From contig JALDXQ010000002.1 of assembly GCA_032156805.1 (NCBI GenBank), forward strand, positions 1 through 64,000: a stretch of DNA of 64,000 bases, given 5' to 3'. A program made the translations under genes and the position numbers. The notes beneath the pieces were generated by a model, which did not search any database, was not told the origin of the DNA, and saw only the letters and a program-made list of their open reading frames with translations. Shown here in pieces: positions 51,939 through 60,000 of the stretch (position 1 is its first letter; the number at the start of each line of letters is the position of its first letter). This stretch comes from Gp6-AA40 sp032156805. Its GTDB lineage: Bacteria > Acidobacteriota > Vicinamibacteria > Vicinamibacterales > UBA2999.

Positions 51939-53690
51939 ATGAAACGTCTCGTTTTCCTGTGTTCTTCCCTCGCCCTCATCTGCGGTTTCACCATCGCGGC
52001 CCAAACCAACCGGCCGGCCTCGTCGACCAACGGCAGCAGTTCCTATGTGCCGGTAACTGACGAAATGCTCTGGAAACCGGACCCGGCAAACTGGCTGTCA
52101 TGGCGGCGCACGCTGGATGGCTGGGGCTACAGTCCACTCGATCAGATCGATCGCAACAATGTGGCACGACTCAAGATGATCTGGACGCGCGGTCTCGGCA
52201 CGGGCAATGTCGAAGCGACTCCGCTCGTCTACGACGGGGTGATGTACGTGCCCGGCCCCGGCGATGTCATCGCAGCGATCGACGCGAAGACGGGCGACCT
52301 TGTGTGGGAGCACCGCCGCAAGCTGCCCGAAGGCGTGAACGGCGGCACCAACCGCAACATCGCGATGTGGGGCAGCACCCTCATCGACGGCAGCGCCGAC
52401 AACCAGATCTACGCGGTTGATGTCCACACCGGCAACATGGTGTGGGAGACGGCCGTGATGGAAGCCAAGAAGCGGGCGCGCTCCAGTGCCGGTCCTATCA
52501 TCGCCAACGGCAAGGTGATCACGGGCCGGCAGTGCCAGCCCGACGCGGGGAACGACGCCTGCATCATCACCGCGCATGACGCGGCCACGGGCAAGGAAGT
52601 CTGGAGAACGCGGACGATTCCGTTGCCTGGTGAACCGGGCCACGAAACGTGGGGCGACGTGCCCATGGCGGAACGCTGGCACGTCGGGACCTGGATGGTG
52701 CCGAGCTACGACCCCGAGCTCAATCGCATCTTCATCGGCACGTCAGTGACAATCCCGGCGCCCAAGTTCACGCTCGCCGGCAACGATTACACCTACCTGT
52801 ACCACAACTCCACGCTGGCCATCGATGCCGACACCGGCAAGATCGTCTGGCACTACCAGCACGTCGTCGATCACTGGGACCTGGATCATCCCTTCGAGCG
52901 CCTGCTCGTCGAAACCGCCGTCGCTCCCGATCCGAAGGAAGTGACCTGGATCAACCCGAAGGTGAAGCCGGGCGAGCGGCGCAAGGTGGTCACCGGTATC
53001 CCTGGCAAGACGGGCGTCGTCTACACGCTCGATCGCGCGACGGGGGAATTCCTGTGGGCGCGGCCAACGATCATGCAGAACGTGATCAAGAACATCGACG
53101 GCGCCACCGGTGCGGTCACGGTCAACCCGGATGCCGTCTTCTCCAAGCTTGGTGAGACGAAGATGATTTGCCCGGGTGCGCAGGGCGGCAAGAACTGGCC
53201 AGCCGGCGCGTACAACCCACGCACCAACGTGATGTACATGCCGATGCAGAACCTGTGCGGCAACTTCACGACCAACACCGACAAGCGCGACCCGTCGAAG
53301 GTCTACGGGCTCGACTTCCCCACCATCATCGCGCCCGGCACCGACAAGGTCGGCGCCGTGTGGGCGATCTCGGTCGAGACCGGACGGACGCTGTGGAAGT
53401 ACGAGCAGCGTGCGGGTGTGTTCTCACTCGTCTCGACCGGCGGCGGTCTCGTCTTCGGCGGCGACGCAAACGGACGCTTCCGCGCCTTCGATGAACGAAG
53501 CGGCAAGGTCCTGTGGGAGACCAACCTCGGGGCGCCGGTGAGCGGCTACCCGATCACGTTCTCTGTCGACGGCAAGCAGTACGTCTCTGTCGCGACAGGG
53601 CCGTCGGGAGTCGCCAACTCGACGCTTCGCGTCACGCCGGAGATCAAACCGAGCCTGACCGGTCAGGTGTTCGTCTTCGCGCTTCCGTAA
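51939..53690 (+). CDS. PQQ-type quinoprotein dehydrogenase
   Basis: A 583-residue periplasmic propeller with signal peptide MKRLVFLCSSLALICGFTIA. Docking repeats TGDLVWEH, TGNMVWET, TGKEVWRT and TGKIVWHY appear in order, and LFxGD-type C-terminal blades close the propeller (GLVFGGDANGRF). Unlike the gene at 38679-40334, no vicinal CC pair is seen. There is no fused heme domain. AGGAG is about 6 nt before ATG 51939. Adjacent to the receptor gene. An external cytochrome would be its electron acceptor. Confidence 0.9.
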   Translation: MKRLVFLCSSLALICGFTIAAQTNRPASSTNGSSSYVPVTDEMLWKPDPANWLSWRRTLDGWGYSPLDQIDRNNVARLKMIWTRGLGTGNVEATPLVYDGVMYVPGPGDVIAAIDAKTGDLVWEHRRKLPEGVNGGTNRNIAMWGSTLIDGSADNQIYAVDVHTGNMVWETAVMEAKKRARSSAGPIIANGKVITGRQCQPDAGNDACIITAHDAATGKEVWRTRTIPLPGEPGHETWGDVPMAERWHVGTWMVPSYDPELNRIFIGTSVTIPAPKFTLAGNDYTYLYHNSTLAIDADTGKIVWHYQHVVDHWDLDHPFERLLVETAVAPDPKEVTWINPKVKPGERRKVVTGIPGKTGVVYTLDRATGEFLWARPTIMQNVIKNIDGATGAVTVNPDAVFSKLGETKMICPGAQGGKNWPAGAYNPRTNVMYMPMQNLCGNFTTNTDKRDPSKVYGLDFPTIIAPGTDKVGAVWAISVETGRTLWKYEQRAGVFSLVSTGGGLVFGGDANGRFRAFDERSGKVLWETNLGAPVSGYPITFSVDGKQYVSVATGPSGVANSTLRVTPEIKPSLTGQVFVFALP

Positions 53691-53699
53691 CCGCGCTCG

Positions 53700-54401
53700 C
53701 TACGTCGGACAGATCGTCCCGAACTCGAAGCCTTTGTCACGCAGCTTCGGGATGAGCAGATCAACGGTCTCGATCGCATAGCGGCGATCGGACCGTGGAT
53801 CTTCGTGGTGTCCATCGTGAATCACGATGATGTCCCCTGGCGACGCACGATCGGCCAGGCGCGGCACCAGATCGTCCGAGTTCCGCTTCTTGAACCAGTT
53901 GAAGTCCCACAGCATCCAGCCCCAACCCACGACGCGGTAGCCAGCTTTGCCGGCGCCCTGGATCATCGGGATGCTGCGGTTGCCGCCGTGTGGACGAAAT
54001 GCGCGGCACGCCTCGTGGCCGGTCATCACCTCCATGCGTGCCGCAGCTTCCTGAATCGCGCTCGCCACGTACACCGGTCCTCGAAACATCAACTCTCGAG
54101 AGTGCCAATGCACGGCCACGGCGTGTCCTTCCTCGAACGTTCGACGGACGATCGGTGCGGTCTCCTGTGTCAGGTGCTTGTCGATGACGAAGAACGTGGC
54201 GTGCACACCGTGCTTCGCCAGCACATCGAGCAACTTGGGCGTTGCATCTGAATTGGGGCCGTCGTCAAAGGTGAGATAGATGGTTGGCGGCGACGTTCGC
54301 GGCATTCTCCAGACTGTTTCGTCGGTGATGTCGAGGAGGAATGGGAATGGCGCCACGTGCGCCAGCACGACCACACCAATTGCTACGAAGAGTCCAAGCA
54401 T
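53700..54401 (-). CDS. NodB-like polysaccharide deacetylase with altered metal site
   Basis: A 233-residue protein with an N-terminal membrane segment (GLFVAIGVVVLAHVAPFPFL). NodB motif 1 is intact (LTFDDGPN, D46-D47). In motif 2 the usual HxxxH reads HWHSR, so the first ligand is H98 but the second would be R102. Motif 3 is FRPHGGNRS in place of RPPYG, and the C-terminal motif reads IIVIHDGHH. The overall fold is retained. Catalysis is doubtful or the metal site is rearranged. Confidence 0.8.
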   Translation of the reverse strand: MLGLFVAIGVVVLAHVAPFPFLLDITDETVWRMPRTSPPTIYLTFDDGPNSDATPKLLDVLAKHGVHATFFVIDKHLTQETAPIVRRTFEEGHAVAVHWHSRELMFRGPVYVASAIQEAAARMEVMTGHEACRAFRPHGGNRSIPMIQGAGKAGYRVVGWGWMLWDFNWFKKRNSDDLVPRLADRASPGDIIVIHDGHHEDPRSDRRYAIETVDLLIPKLRDKGFEFGTICPT

Positions 54402-54442
54402 GCTCGTTAAGATAGACGCAAACCGTCTGCGAGGTCTTCGCC

Positions 54443-54910
54443 GTGTCCAATCATTTCATCACGCCCGACGCGTTGCTCCAGCACTGGCAGGGTCATCGCC
54501 GCCTGACGCGCCGGGTCATAGAAGCGTTTCCAGAGGACAAGCTGTTCGACTTCTCCGTCGGCGGCATGCGCCCGTTTGGCGCCTTGGCGCTCGAGATGCT
54601 GGCGATCGGCGTCCCGATGCTCCGCGGCATCGTCTCGAGCACGTGGGAGACGGATTTCAGCCGCGACCCCAGGCCCAAGTCAGAGATTCTGCGGACCTGG
54701 GACGAGCACACCAAGGAGATGGACGCGCTATGGGCGAAGATCCCACCGCAGCGTTTCCAGGAAACGATGAAGGCGTTTGGCCAGTACGAGGGCAAGGTGC
54801 ACGATCTGCTGCTCTACGCCATCGACAACGAGGTCCATCACCGCGGCCAGGGGTTCGTGTACCTGCGGGCGCTCGGAATCGAGCCGCCTCCGTTCTACGA
54901 ACGGAACTAA
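54443..54910 (+). CDS. DinB-family protein
   Basis: A 155-residue four-helix-bundle protein. It starts with GTG (MSNHFITPDALLQHWQG). The helix ending EVHHRGQGFVYLRALGI and the closing PPFYER are the typical DinB C-terminal pattern, with histidines as candidate metal ligands. Possible roles include thiol-dependent enzymes or stress proteins. It is divergent from the NodB gene across only 41 bp and convergent with the next cytochrome gene, 10 bp apart. Confidence 0.85.
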   Translation: MSNHFITPDALLQHWQGHRRLTRRVIEAFPEDKLFDFSVGGMRPFGALALEMLAIGVPMLRGIVSSTWETDFSRDPRPKSEILRTWDEHTKEMDALWAKIPPQRFQETMKAFGQYEGKVHDLLLYAIDNEVHHRGQGFVYLRALGIEPPPFYERN

Positions 54911-54920
54911 GAACGAAGAA

Positions 54921-55913
54921 CTACCGCGGCATGCAGCGATTCGCCTTCCCCGAGGGATCGGTCGGGTCCGGTGCGCGTCCGCCCCGCCGTGTTTCTCGAT
55001 ACGCCTGATGGCAGGCGGCACAGGCATCGGAGAGATCTCCGGTCGCTTCGGAGACGATCTCCTGGTTTCGAGTCTGCGAGGCCTGATAGGTCTTCCTCGC
55101 GACGGCGATCATCTGCTCGGTGAACTTGATCCAATCAGGATCGGTGACCGGCGCCAGCCGTCCGTTCTCACATCGAATGCCGGGCGTGAGCATCAGCGGC
55201 GACGCGTCGGCCAGCGCAATCGCGGCGTTGTCGATCAGCTCCCAGCCTCCATAGATGCCGGCGCCCCACTCGACGAACGAAAAGCCGCCCGTCTGACCAC
55301 CGCCGGCCGCAGGCTCTGGCTTGGCGCCGGGATCGCGGGTCTGCACCGTGAAGATCAGGTTCGAGTTCGGAAAAAAGATGCCGCGCATCAATTGCGCCAT
55401 GTTTCCGAGCGGAGGGAAGACGCGCCCGGTTGCCGGGGTGGCGGCGGCAGCGACGAGCCCCTTCGGCCAGGTGATTCGACTCAATGCCGCGTCATCGGAC
55501 GGAAGTTCTGCGGCACTCGCTCGAAAGCCACCGGTTTTCAGGATGTGCGCGACGAGATCCGCCGACTGCTGCCGCGTCAGGGTCCCCTGACGATCGGCAG
55601 GCATCGTGTTCTGAATCTTGTTGACGAGATTCGAGAGTGGTTGGTCCTGCCAGCGGCTGATGAAACCTTCAGCGGCGAGCGGCGGCGCCTGAGCACCTTC
55701 CAGCCTGGCGCCGTGGCACGTCGCACACTGCTGCCCATAGATACCCTGACCACGTGCTGCCTGCGGGTCGCTGAAAACGCCGTCCTGCACACTGCGCGAC
55801 GCCTGCGCGCTCGCGACGACTGAGAGCCATGCGACCAGGCTCACGCCCAGAAGGGCGGCGCCCATCACGTGACCAATTCGTCCCGACCTCATCGTCTGCA
55901 ACCGCGATGACAT
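54921..55913 (-). CDS. Di-heme cytochrome c with cytochrome c'-like end
   Basis: A 330-residue periplasmic protein. The signal peptide follows a short basic stretch (GHVMGAALLGVSLVAWL, cut near SAQA). The first heme site is CATCH near residue 65, in a class I domain. The second is CAACH close to the C-terminus (SDACAACHQAYRET), as in cytochrome c'/c556 four-helix bundles. A helix WIKFTEQMIAVARKTYQA precedes it. ATG 55913 is preferred because GGGAGG lies 4 nt upstream. It could accept electrons from a quinoprotein. Confidence 0.85.
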   Translation of the reverse strand: MSSRLQTMRSGRIGHVMGAALLGVSLVAWLSVVASAQASRSVQDGVFSDPQAARGQGIYGQQCATCHGARLEGAQAPPLAAEGFISRWQDQPLSNLVNKIQNTMPADRQGTLTRQQSADLVAHILKTGGFRASAAELPSDDAALSRITWPKGLVAAAATPATGRVFPPLGNMAQLMRGIFFPNSNLIFTVQTRDPGAKPEPAAGGGQTGGFSFVEWGAGIYGGWELIDNAAIALADASPLMLTPGIRCENGRLAPVTDPDWIKFTEQMIAVARKTYQASQTRNQEIVSEATGDLSDACAACHQAYRETRRGGRAPDPTDPSGKANRCMPR

Positions 55914-56009
55914 GCGTCCTCCCATCTCTCGAAGCCGTTGGGCAGCATACATCGAAGTGGCCGGCGACCGATGGTCACCGACGCGAGAAACCGATTAGGA
56001 TGCTCCTGA

Positions 56010-56915
56010 TTGGACAGTGCGACTCAGAGCCGCATCCACCTCGTGGACGGCACCTACGAATTGTTTCGCGCATATTTTGGCGCGCCCAAAGCCACGACGC
56101 GGGACGGCCGGGAGGTGGGCGCCACGCGCGGCATCATGCGGTCGCTGTTTGCGCTGCTGCGCGAGCCCGGTGTGACGCACGTGGCCTGCTCGTTCGATCA
56201 CGTCATCGAATCATTCCGCAACGATCTCTTCGCCGGATACAAGACCAGCGAAGGTGTTCCCGACGATCTCCTGGCCCAGTTCTCGCTGGCCGAGGAGGCG
56301 ACGCACGCTCTGGGGATCGTCGTCTGGCCAATGGTGGAGTTCGAGGCGGACGATGCCATCGCGGCGGCGGCGCAGCGCTGGGGCGACGCGCCTGAAGTCG
56401 AGCAGATCGTGCTGTGCACGCCAGACAAGGACATGGCCCAATGCGTCCGCGGCACACGCATCGTCTGCCTGGATCGTCTTCGCCGTCGCATCCTCGACGA
56501 GGCGGGCGTCATCGAGAAGTTCGGTGTACCGCCGGCATCGATCCCCGACTGGCTGGCACTCGTCGGCGACTCCGCTGATGGTTACCCCGGTGTGCCGCGC
56601 TGGGGCAGCAAGTCAGCGGCGGCCATCCTCGCCGCATACGAGCACCTCGAGTCGATCCCCGACCGTGAATCCGAGTGGCGCGTGCCCGTGCGCGGCGCCG
56701 CCGCACTGGCTGCGAGCCTGCGCGAACATCGCGACGAGTCGTATCTCTATCGCCGGCTCGCAACCCTGCGCGTCGATGTGCCTCTCACCGAACAGCTCGA
56801 CGATCTCCGCTGGCGCGGCGCGCGCCGCGATCAGTTGACGACCTTGTGCCGGGACACCGAGGACGAAGGATTCATCGAGCGGGTACACCTGTGGCGGGAC
56901 ATCGAGGTGTGCTGA
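56010..56915 (+). CDS. Stand-alone 5'-3' exonuclease (PolA N-domain type)
   Basis: A 301-residue FEN/5'-nuclease. The first residues IHLVDGTYELFRAYFG give the catalytic aspartate, and the conserved acidic cluster follows in FEADDAIAAAA and CTPDKDMAQCV. The H3TH DNA-binding region reads GVPPASIPDWLALVGDSADG, then GVPRWGSKSAA. It is the N-terminal domain of DNA polymerase I made without a polymerase. TTG at 56010 is the chosen start. The stop overlaps the next gene by 7 bp, implying coupling. Confidence 0.85.
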   Translation: MDSATQSRIHLVDGTYELFRAYFGAPKATTRDGREVGATRGIMRSLFALLREPGVTHVACSFDHVIESFRNDLFAGYKTSEGVPDDLLAQFSLAEEATHALGIVVWPMVEFEADDAIAAAAQRWGDAPEVEQIVLCTPDKDMAQCVRGTRIVCLDRLRRRILDEAGVIEKFGVPPASIPDWLALVGDSADGYPGVPRWGSKSAAAILAAYEHLESIPDRESEWRVPVRGAAALAASLREHRDESYLYRRLATLRVDVPLTEQLDDLRWRGARRDQLTTLCRDTEDEGFIERVHLWRDIEVC

Positions 56916-58255
56916 ACGCCCCTCGTGCCCTTCTGATCGTTCATGGCATCGGCGAGCAGCGTCGCGGTGAAACCACAGCCAAGCTGTTGGTCGGGCTGAA
57001 GGCCGCCTACGGCAATGCGATTCAGGTGGAACACGATGGAGAGGGGATTGCCGCCTCGGTCACCGCGAACGGCCAGACGGTGCGACTCTACGAAGTTTAC
57101 TGGGCAGAGATCCTGTCTGCCGAGAAGTCGCGCGGCACGTTCACCTGGCGTACTCCGAACACGGTCGTGTGGCACCCGATGTGGTGCCGCCGGCTCGGGT
57201 TACTGCCATCGCTCGAGTATTCGGGCGTGCTCGTGTGGTGGCGAGTACTGACGCTCGTCCCGCTCGTGCCGGCGGGCTACCTCGCGTACCTCGGCACGCG
57301 ATTCATCTCCACGTTGTTCGACAAGTCACGGCAAGAGGCGTTCGAGAAGCGGATGCAGAAGGAGAACCTCCCGTTCATCGAGCGGTCGATCGCCTACGCG
57401 AACTTCACGTCAACCGACGGCACCGGTGTCGACGAGGTGCTGGACTCGGTGGTCGCTGACGTGCCGAACTACATGCAGTCGATTGTCGCTGGCGAAGGAC
57501 CCGCGTTCGAGATCCTGAAGCGTTTCCATGCCGAGATGGAGCGCGCCCGCCGGGATGGCTGCGATGTCGTCCACGTGCTGGCTCATAGCCTGGGAACAGT
57601 GGTGGCGTTCCACGCGTTGAGCGGGCTGGGGCTCGCCGCAGGACAGACGAGGCCTTCGCCTTCTCGCCTTTTCACAATCGGCAGCCCGCTCGAGAAGATC
57701 CGGTTCTTCTGGCCCTGGACCGTGCGCATGGAAGCACCGCTCGATCCCGACTTCCAGTGGGTGAACTTCCATCATCGGGCCGATCGCGTGTCGGGCTCGC
57801 TCACACGGTTCGCCCGGAATTTCAAGCTTCACAATGTACGGCTCAAAGGTGGCGGTGGCCTGCTGCGCTCACACGTGGTCTACGAGCGGTCGCCAGAGTT
57901 TCTGAGCGTGCTGACGGCCACGCTCTTCGATGCCCCGGCGACGCCGCAGGTTGGCCGCCTGCAGCGGGTGAAGGATCGTGTGCTGGCACTGGGCGAGAAT
58001 CTCCTCGGCCCTGTCGCCTTGATTCTTGCGATCGTGATTGGACTGTCGTTCGTCGCGATGATCGTTTTGCTGCCCGCCTACCTCGTCGCCTGGCCATTCC
58101 GGTTGGCAGGTGCGGAAGCTGTCGGTCTGCGGGTGCAGACAGGCATGGCCTTGTTCACGTTGTTCGGATTCACGGCGGCGATGCTGTCGCACGCCTGGAC
58201 CCGCTGCAAGGACGCCCGGCAGGTGTGCGAGCGCGCGTGCGATCGCTCTCGATGA
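56909..58255 (+). CDS. Membrane-anchored alpha/beta hydrolase-like protein
   Basis: A 448-residue protein starting with GTG (VLNAPRALLIVHGIGEQRRG). The nucleophile elbow is AHSLG, in VVHVLAHSLGTVV, with a downstream DPDFQWVNFHHRADRVSG carrying candidate acid and histidine. One transmembrane pair is central (VLTLVPLVPAGYLAYLGTRF) and two are near the C-terminus (VALILAIVIGLSFVAMIVLL). The N-terminal motif IVHGIGEQ is shared with large uncharacterised lipase-like proteins. Starts inside the exonuclease gene. Confidence 0.75.
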   Translation: MLNAPRALLIVHGIGEQRRGETTAKLLVGLKAAYGNAIQVEHDGEGIAASVTANGQTVRLYEVYWAEILSAEKSRGTFTWRTPNTVVWHPMWCRRLGLLPSLEYSGVLVWWRVLTLVPLVPAGYLAYLGTRFISTLFDKSRQEAFEKRMQKENLPFIERSIAYANFTSTDGTGVDEVLDSVVADVPNYMQSIVAGEGPAFEILKRFHAEMERARRDGCDVVHVLAHSLGTVVAFHALSGLGLAAGQTRPSPSRLFTIGSPLEKIRFFWPWTVRMEAPLDPDFQWVNFHHRADRVSGSLTRFARNFKLHNVRLKGGGGLLRSHVVYERSPEFLSVLTATLFDAPATPQVGRLQRVKDRVLALGENLLGPVALILAIVIGLSFVAMIVLLPAYLVAWPFRLAGAEAVGLRVQTGMALFTLFGFTAAMLSHAWTRCKDARQVCERACDRSR

Positions 58256-58264
58256 CGGAAGCGG

Positions 58265-58474
58265 TCAGTGAAGGACTTCTTCGCCCGTCGTCTCGTCGAA
58301 GTACTCGATGTGGGGGATCTCCAGGGAGCGCACCGCCTGGATCGCCGCTGCCAGTGCCGCATCGGCCTGGCTGGCGCGTCCGCGGCGCGGCAGCTTTCGC
58401 CTGGCTTCTCTCAACGCTCGAAGGACCTGCGCCCTGTCGAATCGCTGCCCCGCGCAATGCTCGCAAAATCCCAT
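58265..58474 (-). CDS. CxxC-containing microprotein
   Basis: A 69-residue protein beginning MGFCEHCAGQRF. The two cysteines could bind a metal, perhaps across a dimer, because no second CxxC pair is present. A basic helix (ALREARRKLPRRGRASQADA) and an acidic end (EYFDETTGEEVLH) follow. No family is recognised. It is divergent from the sigma-PheS gene across 142 bp, with a candidate AGG ribosome-binding site. Confidence 0.6.
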   Translation of the reverse strand: MGFCEHCAGQRFDRAQVLRALREARRKLPRRGRASQADAALAAAIQAVRSLEIPHIEYFDETTGEEVLH

Positions 58475-58506
58475 CGTTCTACCTGCCTCATCTGAGGACG
58501 TGCCTG

Positions 58507-58527
58507 GCTAATACTAACAAGGTTAGC
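58507..58527. promoter_or_regulatory. Palindrome in the divergent region before the sigma-PheS gene
   Basis: CTAAC-AAG-GTTAG (58514-58526) inside a larger GCTAA...TTAGC symmetry (58507-58527), between the divergent microprotein and sigma-PheS genes. A candidate operator. No matching regulator can be named. Confidence 0.4.
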
Positions 58528-58616
58528 GTTTCCCGGCCGCCAGCCACGGCCGTGGAAGCCGTGTCACACTTTTCCTTCCGCGTTGTCTTCTGAGTAACTG
58601 GTCGAGGGCTGCGCCC

Positions 58617-59894
58617 TTGACTCGGACAAACACCATGGAATCCCTCAGTCGGCTGGTCGAGGCAGCTCAGGCGGGTAACGTCGAGGCGTATGGCGTTCTC
58701 GTCGAGTCCACGCAGACGATGGCCTACGCCGTCGCCCTGGGCGTGTTGCGGGATCCGGCAGTTGCGCAGGACGCCGTCCAGCAGGCCTACCTGCGAGCGT
58801 TCCGCCGGCTGGCCGACTTGCAGGAGCCGGCTGCGTTTCCCGGGTGGCTTCGCCGAGTCGTGATTACCGTCGCGCTCAACATGCGACGAGCGAAGCGGGT
58901 CACGCTGCTCCGCCTCGACGACATCCCGGATGTGCCGGTGCTCGACGAAGCAGAGACGCGATGGTCAGACCTGCAGCGCCATCGGCTTGCATCGGCGCTG
59001 CTCACGCTGACACCCGAGGAGCGCCAGTTGTGCGACCGGCGGTATCACGGACAGTGGAGCGTGGCGCGCCTCGCACGACACGCCGGTGTCGACGAGGCCG
59101 CCATGCGTAAGCGGCTGCAGCGTGTCAGGGACAAGTTACGCAAGGAGATTGAAATGGCAGAACAGCGTGACATTCGCGTGGAAGACGTCGGGACCAATCT
59201 CCCTGCGAAGGTCGTCGAGCTGCTCGCACGGCCGCAGCTGACCGACCTGCCGGAGAACCCGGTGGGCCGGATTCTTGAAGGGCTGCGGCAGGCGTTCCCG
59301 GATTTCGTTGCACAGGATCTGCCCGAGATCGTCGACCTCGCCCAAGCGCGCACGACCATCGCCAACGACGCAATGTATGTCGAGCAGGCGGAGCTCCATC
59401 GCATCGACGCGGCGCGCATTCTCCGGTACGACCTCACGCTGCCGCTGCTCCTGACGGTGCGCTACGCAGGTCATCCGATGAGGCTGTGGGCATCGGGAAA
59501 GGCGTATCGCCAGTGCCAGGTTGATGCGATGCATCTCGAGGCCTTTCATCAGGCCGAGGCCCTGTGGCTGGATGACCGCGATCGCCTCAATCAGTGGCTG
59601 ATGACCGGGCGCGTGCTCCAGTCAGTCGATCGCATTCTGCCCGGGCGCACGGTGAAGATCGTGCCCACGGAGTACGCGATGTGCGCGCAGTCGTGGGAGC
59701 TCGAGGTCGAGACCGACGGTCACTGGTCTGAGGTGCTCGCCTGGGGTGTGTTCACCGATCGGATCGTGAGCCATCTCGGCGGCGATCCGAAACGTCACAC
59801 CGCGATTGGCGTAGGTTACGGTCTCGAGCGGCTCGCCATGCTGCGATACGGGATCGACGACATCAGGAAGCTCGATGTCGCCAATGTCGCCTGA
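58617..59894 (+). CDS. Sigma70-family factor fused to a PheS-like synthetase core
   Basis: A single frame of 425 codons. Residues 20-92 are sigma region 2 (VAQDAVQQAYLRAFRRLADL, then FPGWLRRVVITVALNMRR). Residues 125-178 are region 4 (LTPEERQLCD, then RLARHAGVDEAAMRKRL). From about residue 212 a class II synthetase core of the phenylalanyl-tRNA synthetase alpha type follows. Motif 2 is GKAYRQCQVDAMH, then FHQAEALWLDD (residues 294-320). Motif 3 is GYGLERLAMLRYGIDDIR (400-417). It has no tRNA-binding arm. TTG at 58617 is the open-frame start, and MESLSRLVEA at 58635 is an alternative. A sigma or sensor role using a bound amino acid or adenylate is inference. Confidence 0.85.
   Translation: MTRTNTMESLSRLVEAAQAGNVEAYGVLVESTQTMAYAVALGVLRDPAVAQDAVQQAYLRAFRRLADLQEPAAFPGWLRRVVITVALNMRRAKRVTLLRLDDIPDVPVLDEAETRWSDLQRHRLASALLTLTPEERQLCDRRYHGQWSVARLARHAGVDEAAMRKRLQRVRDKLRKEIEMAEQRDIRVEDVGTNLPAKVVELLARPQLTDLPENPVGRILEGLRQAFPDFVAQDLPEIVDLAQARTTIANDAMYVEQAELHRIDAARILRYDLTLPLLLTVRYAGHPMRLWASGKAYRQCQVDAMHLEAFHQAEALWLDDRDRLNQWLMTGRVLQSVDRILPGRTVKIVPTEYAMCAQSWELEVETDGHWSEVLAWGVFTDRIVSHLGGDPKRHTAIGVGYGLERLAMLRYGIDDIRKLDVANVA
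59143..59156 (+). promoter_or_regulatory. Internal Shine-Dalgarno and ATG in the sigma-PheS gene
   Basis: AGGAG (59143-59147), 6 nt, then ATG (59154), in frame with the fusion at M180. This falls exactly at the junction of the two domains. It could start a separate PheS-like product of 246 residues. Confidence 0.55.
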
Positions 59895-59902
59895 GCGACG
59901 CA

Positions 59903-59979
59903 GTTCACGGTTCCAGGTTCATGGTTCAGGGTTCGTGTTCAGTGTTCCGGCCTGAACCGTGAACTTTGAACTATGAACC
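59903..59979. repeat. Inverted repeat of GTTCA-type units
   Basis: Left arm (59903-59948): GTTCACGGTTCCAGGTTCAT and further GTTCA units. Right arm (59953-59979): TGAACCGTGAAC, then TTTGAACTATGAACC. Shares the 13-mer CTGAACCGTGAAC with 48662-48674. It sits in the 106-bp gap between the sigma-PheS and ligase genes. Confidence 0.65.
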
Positions 59980-60000
59980 GTCAGCTGATACAACCAGTGC

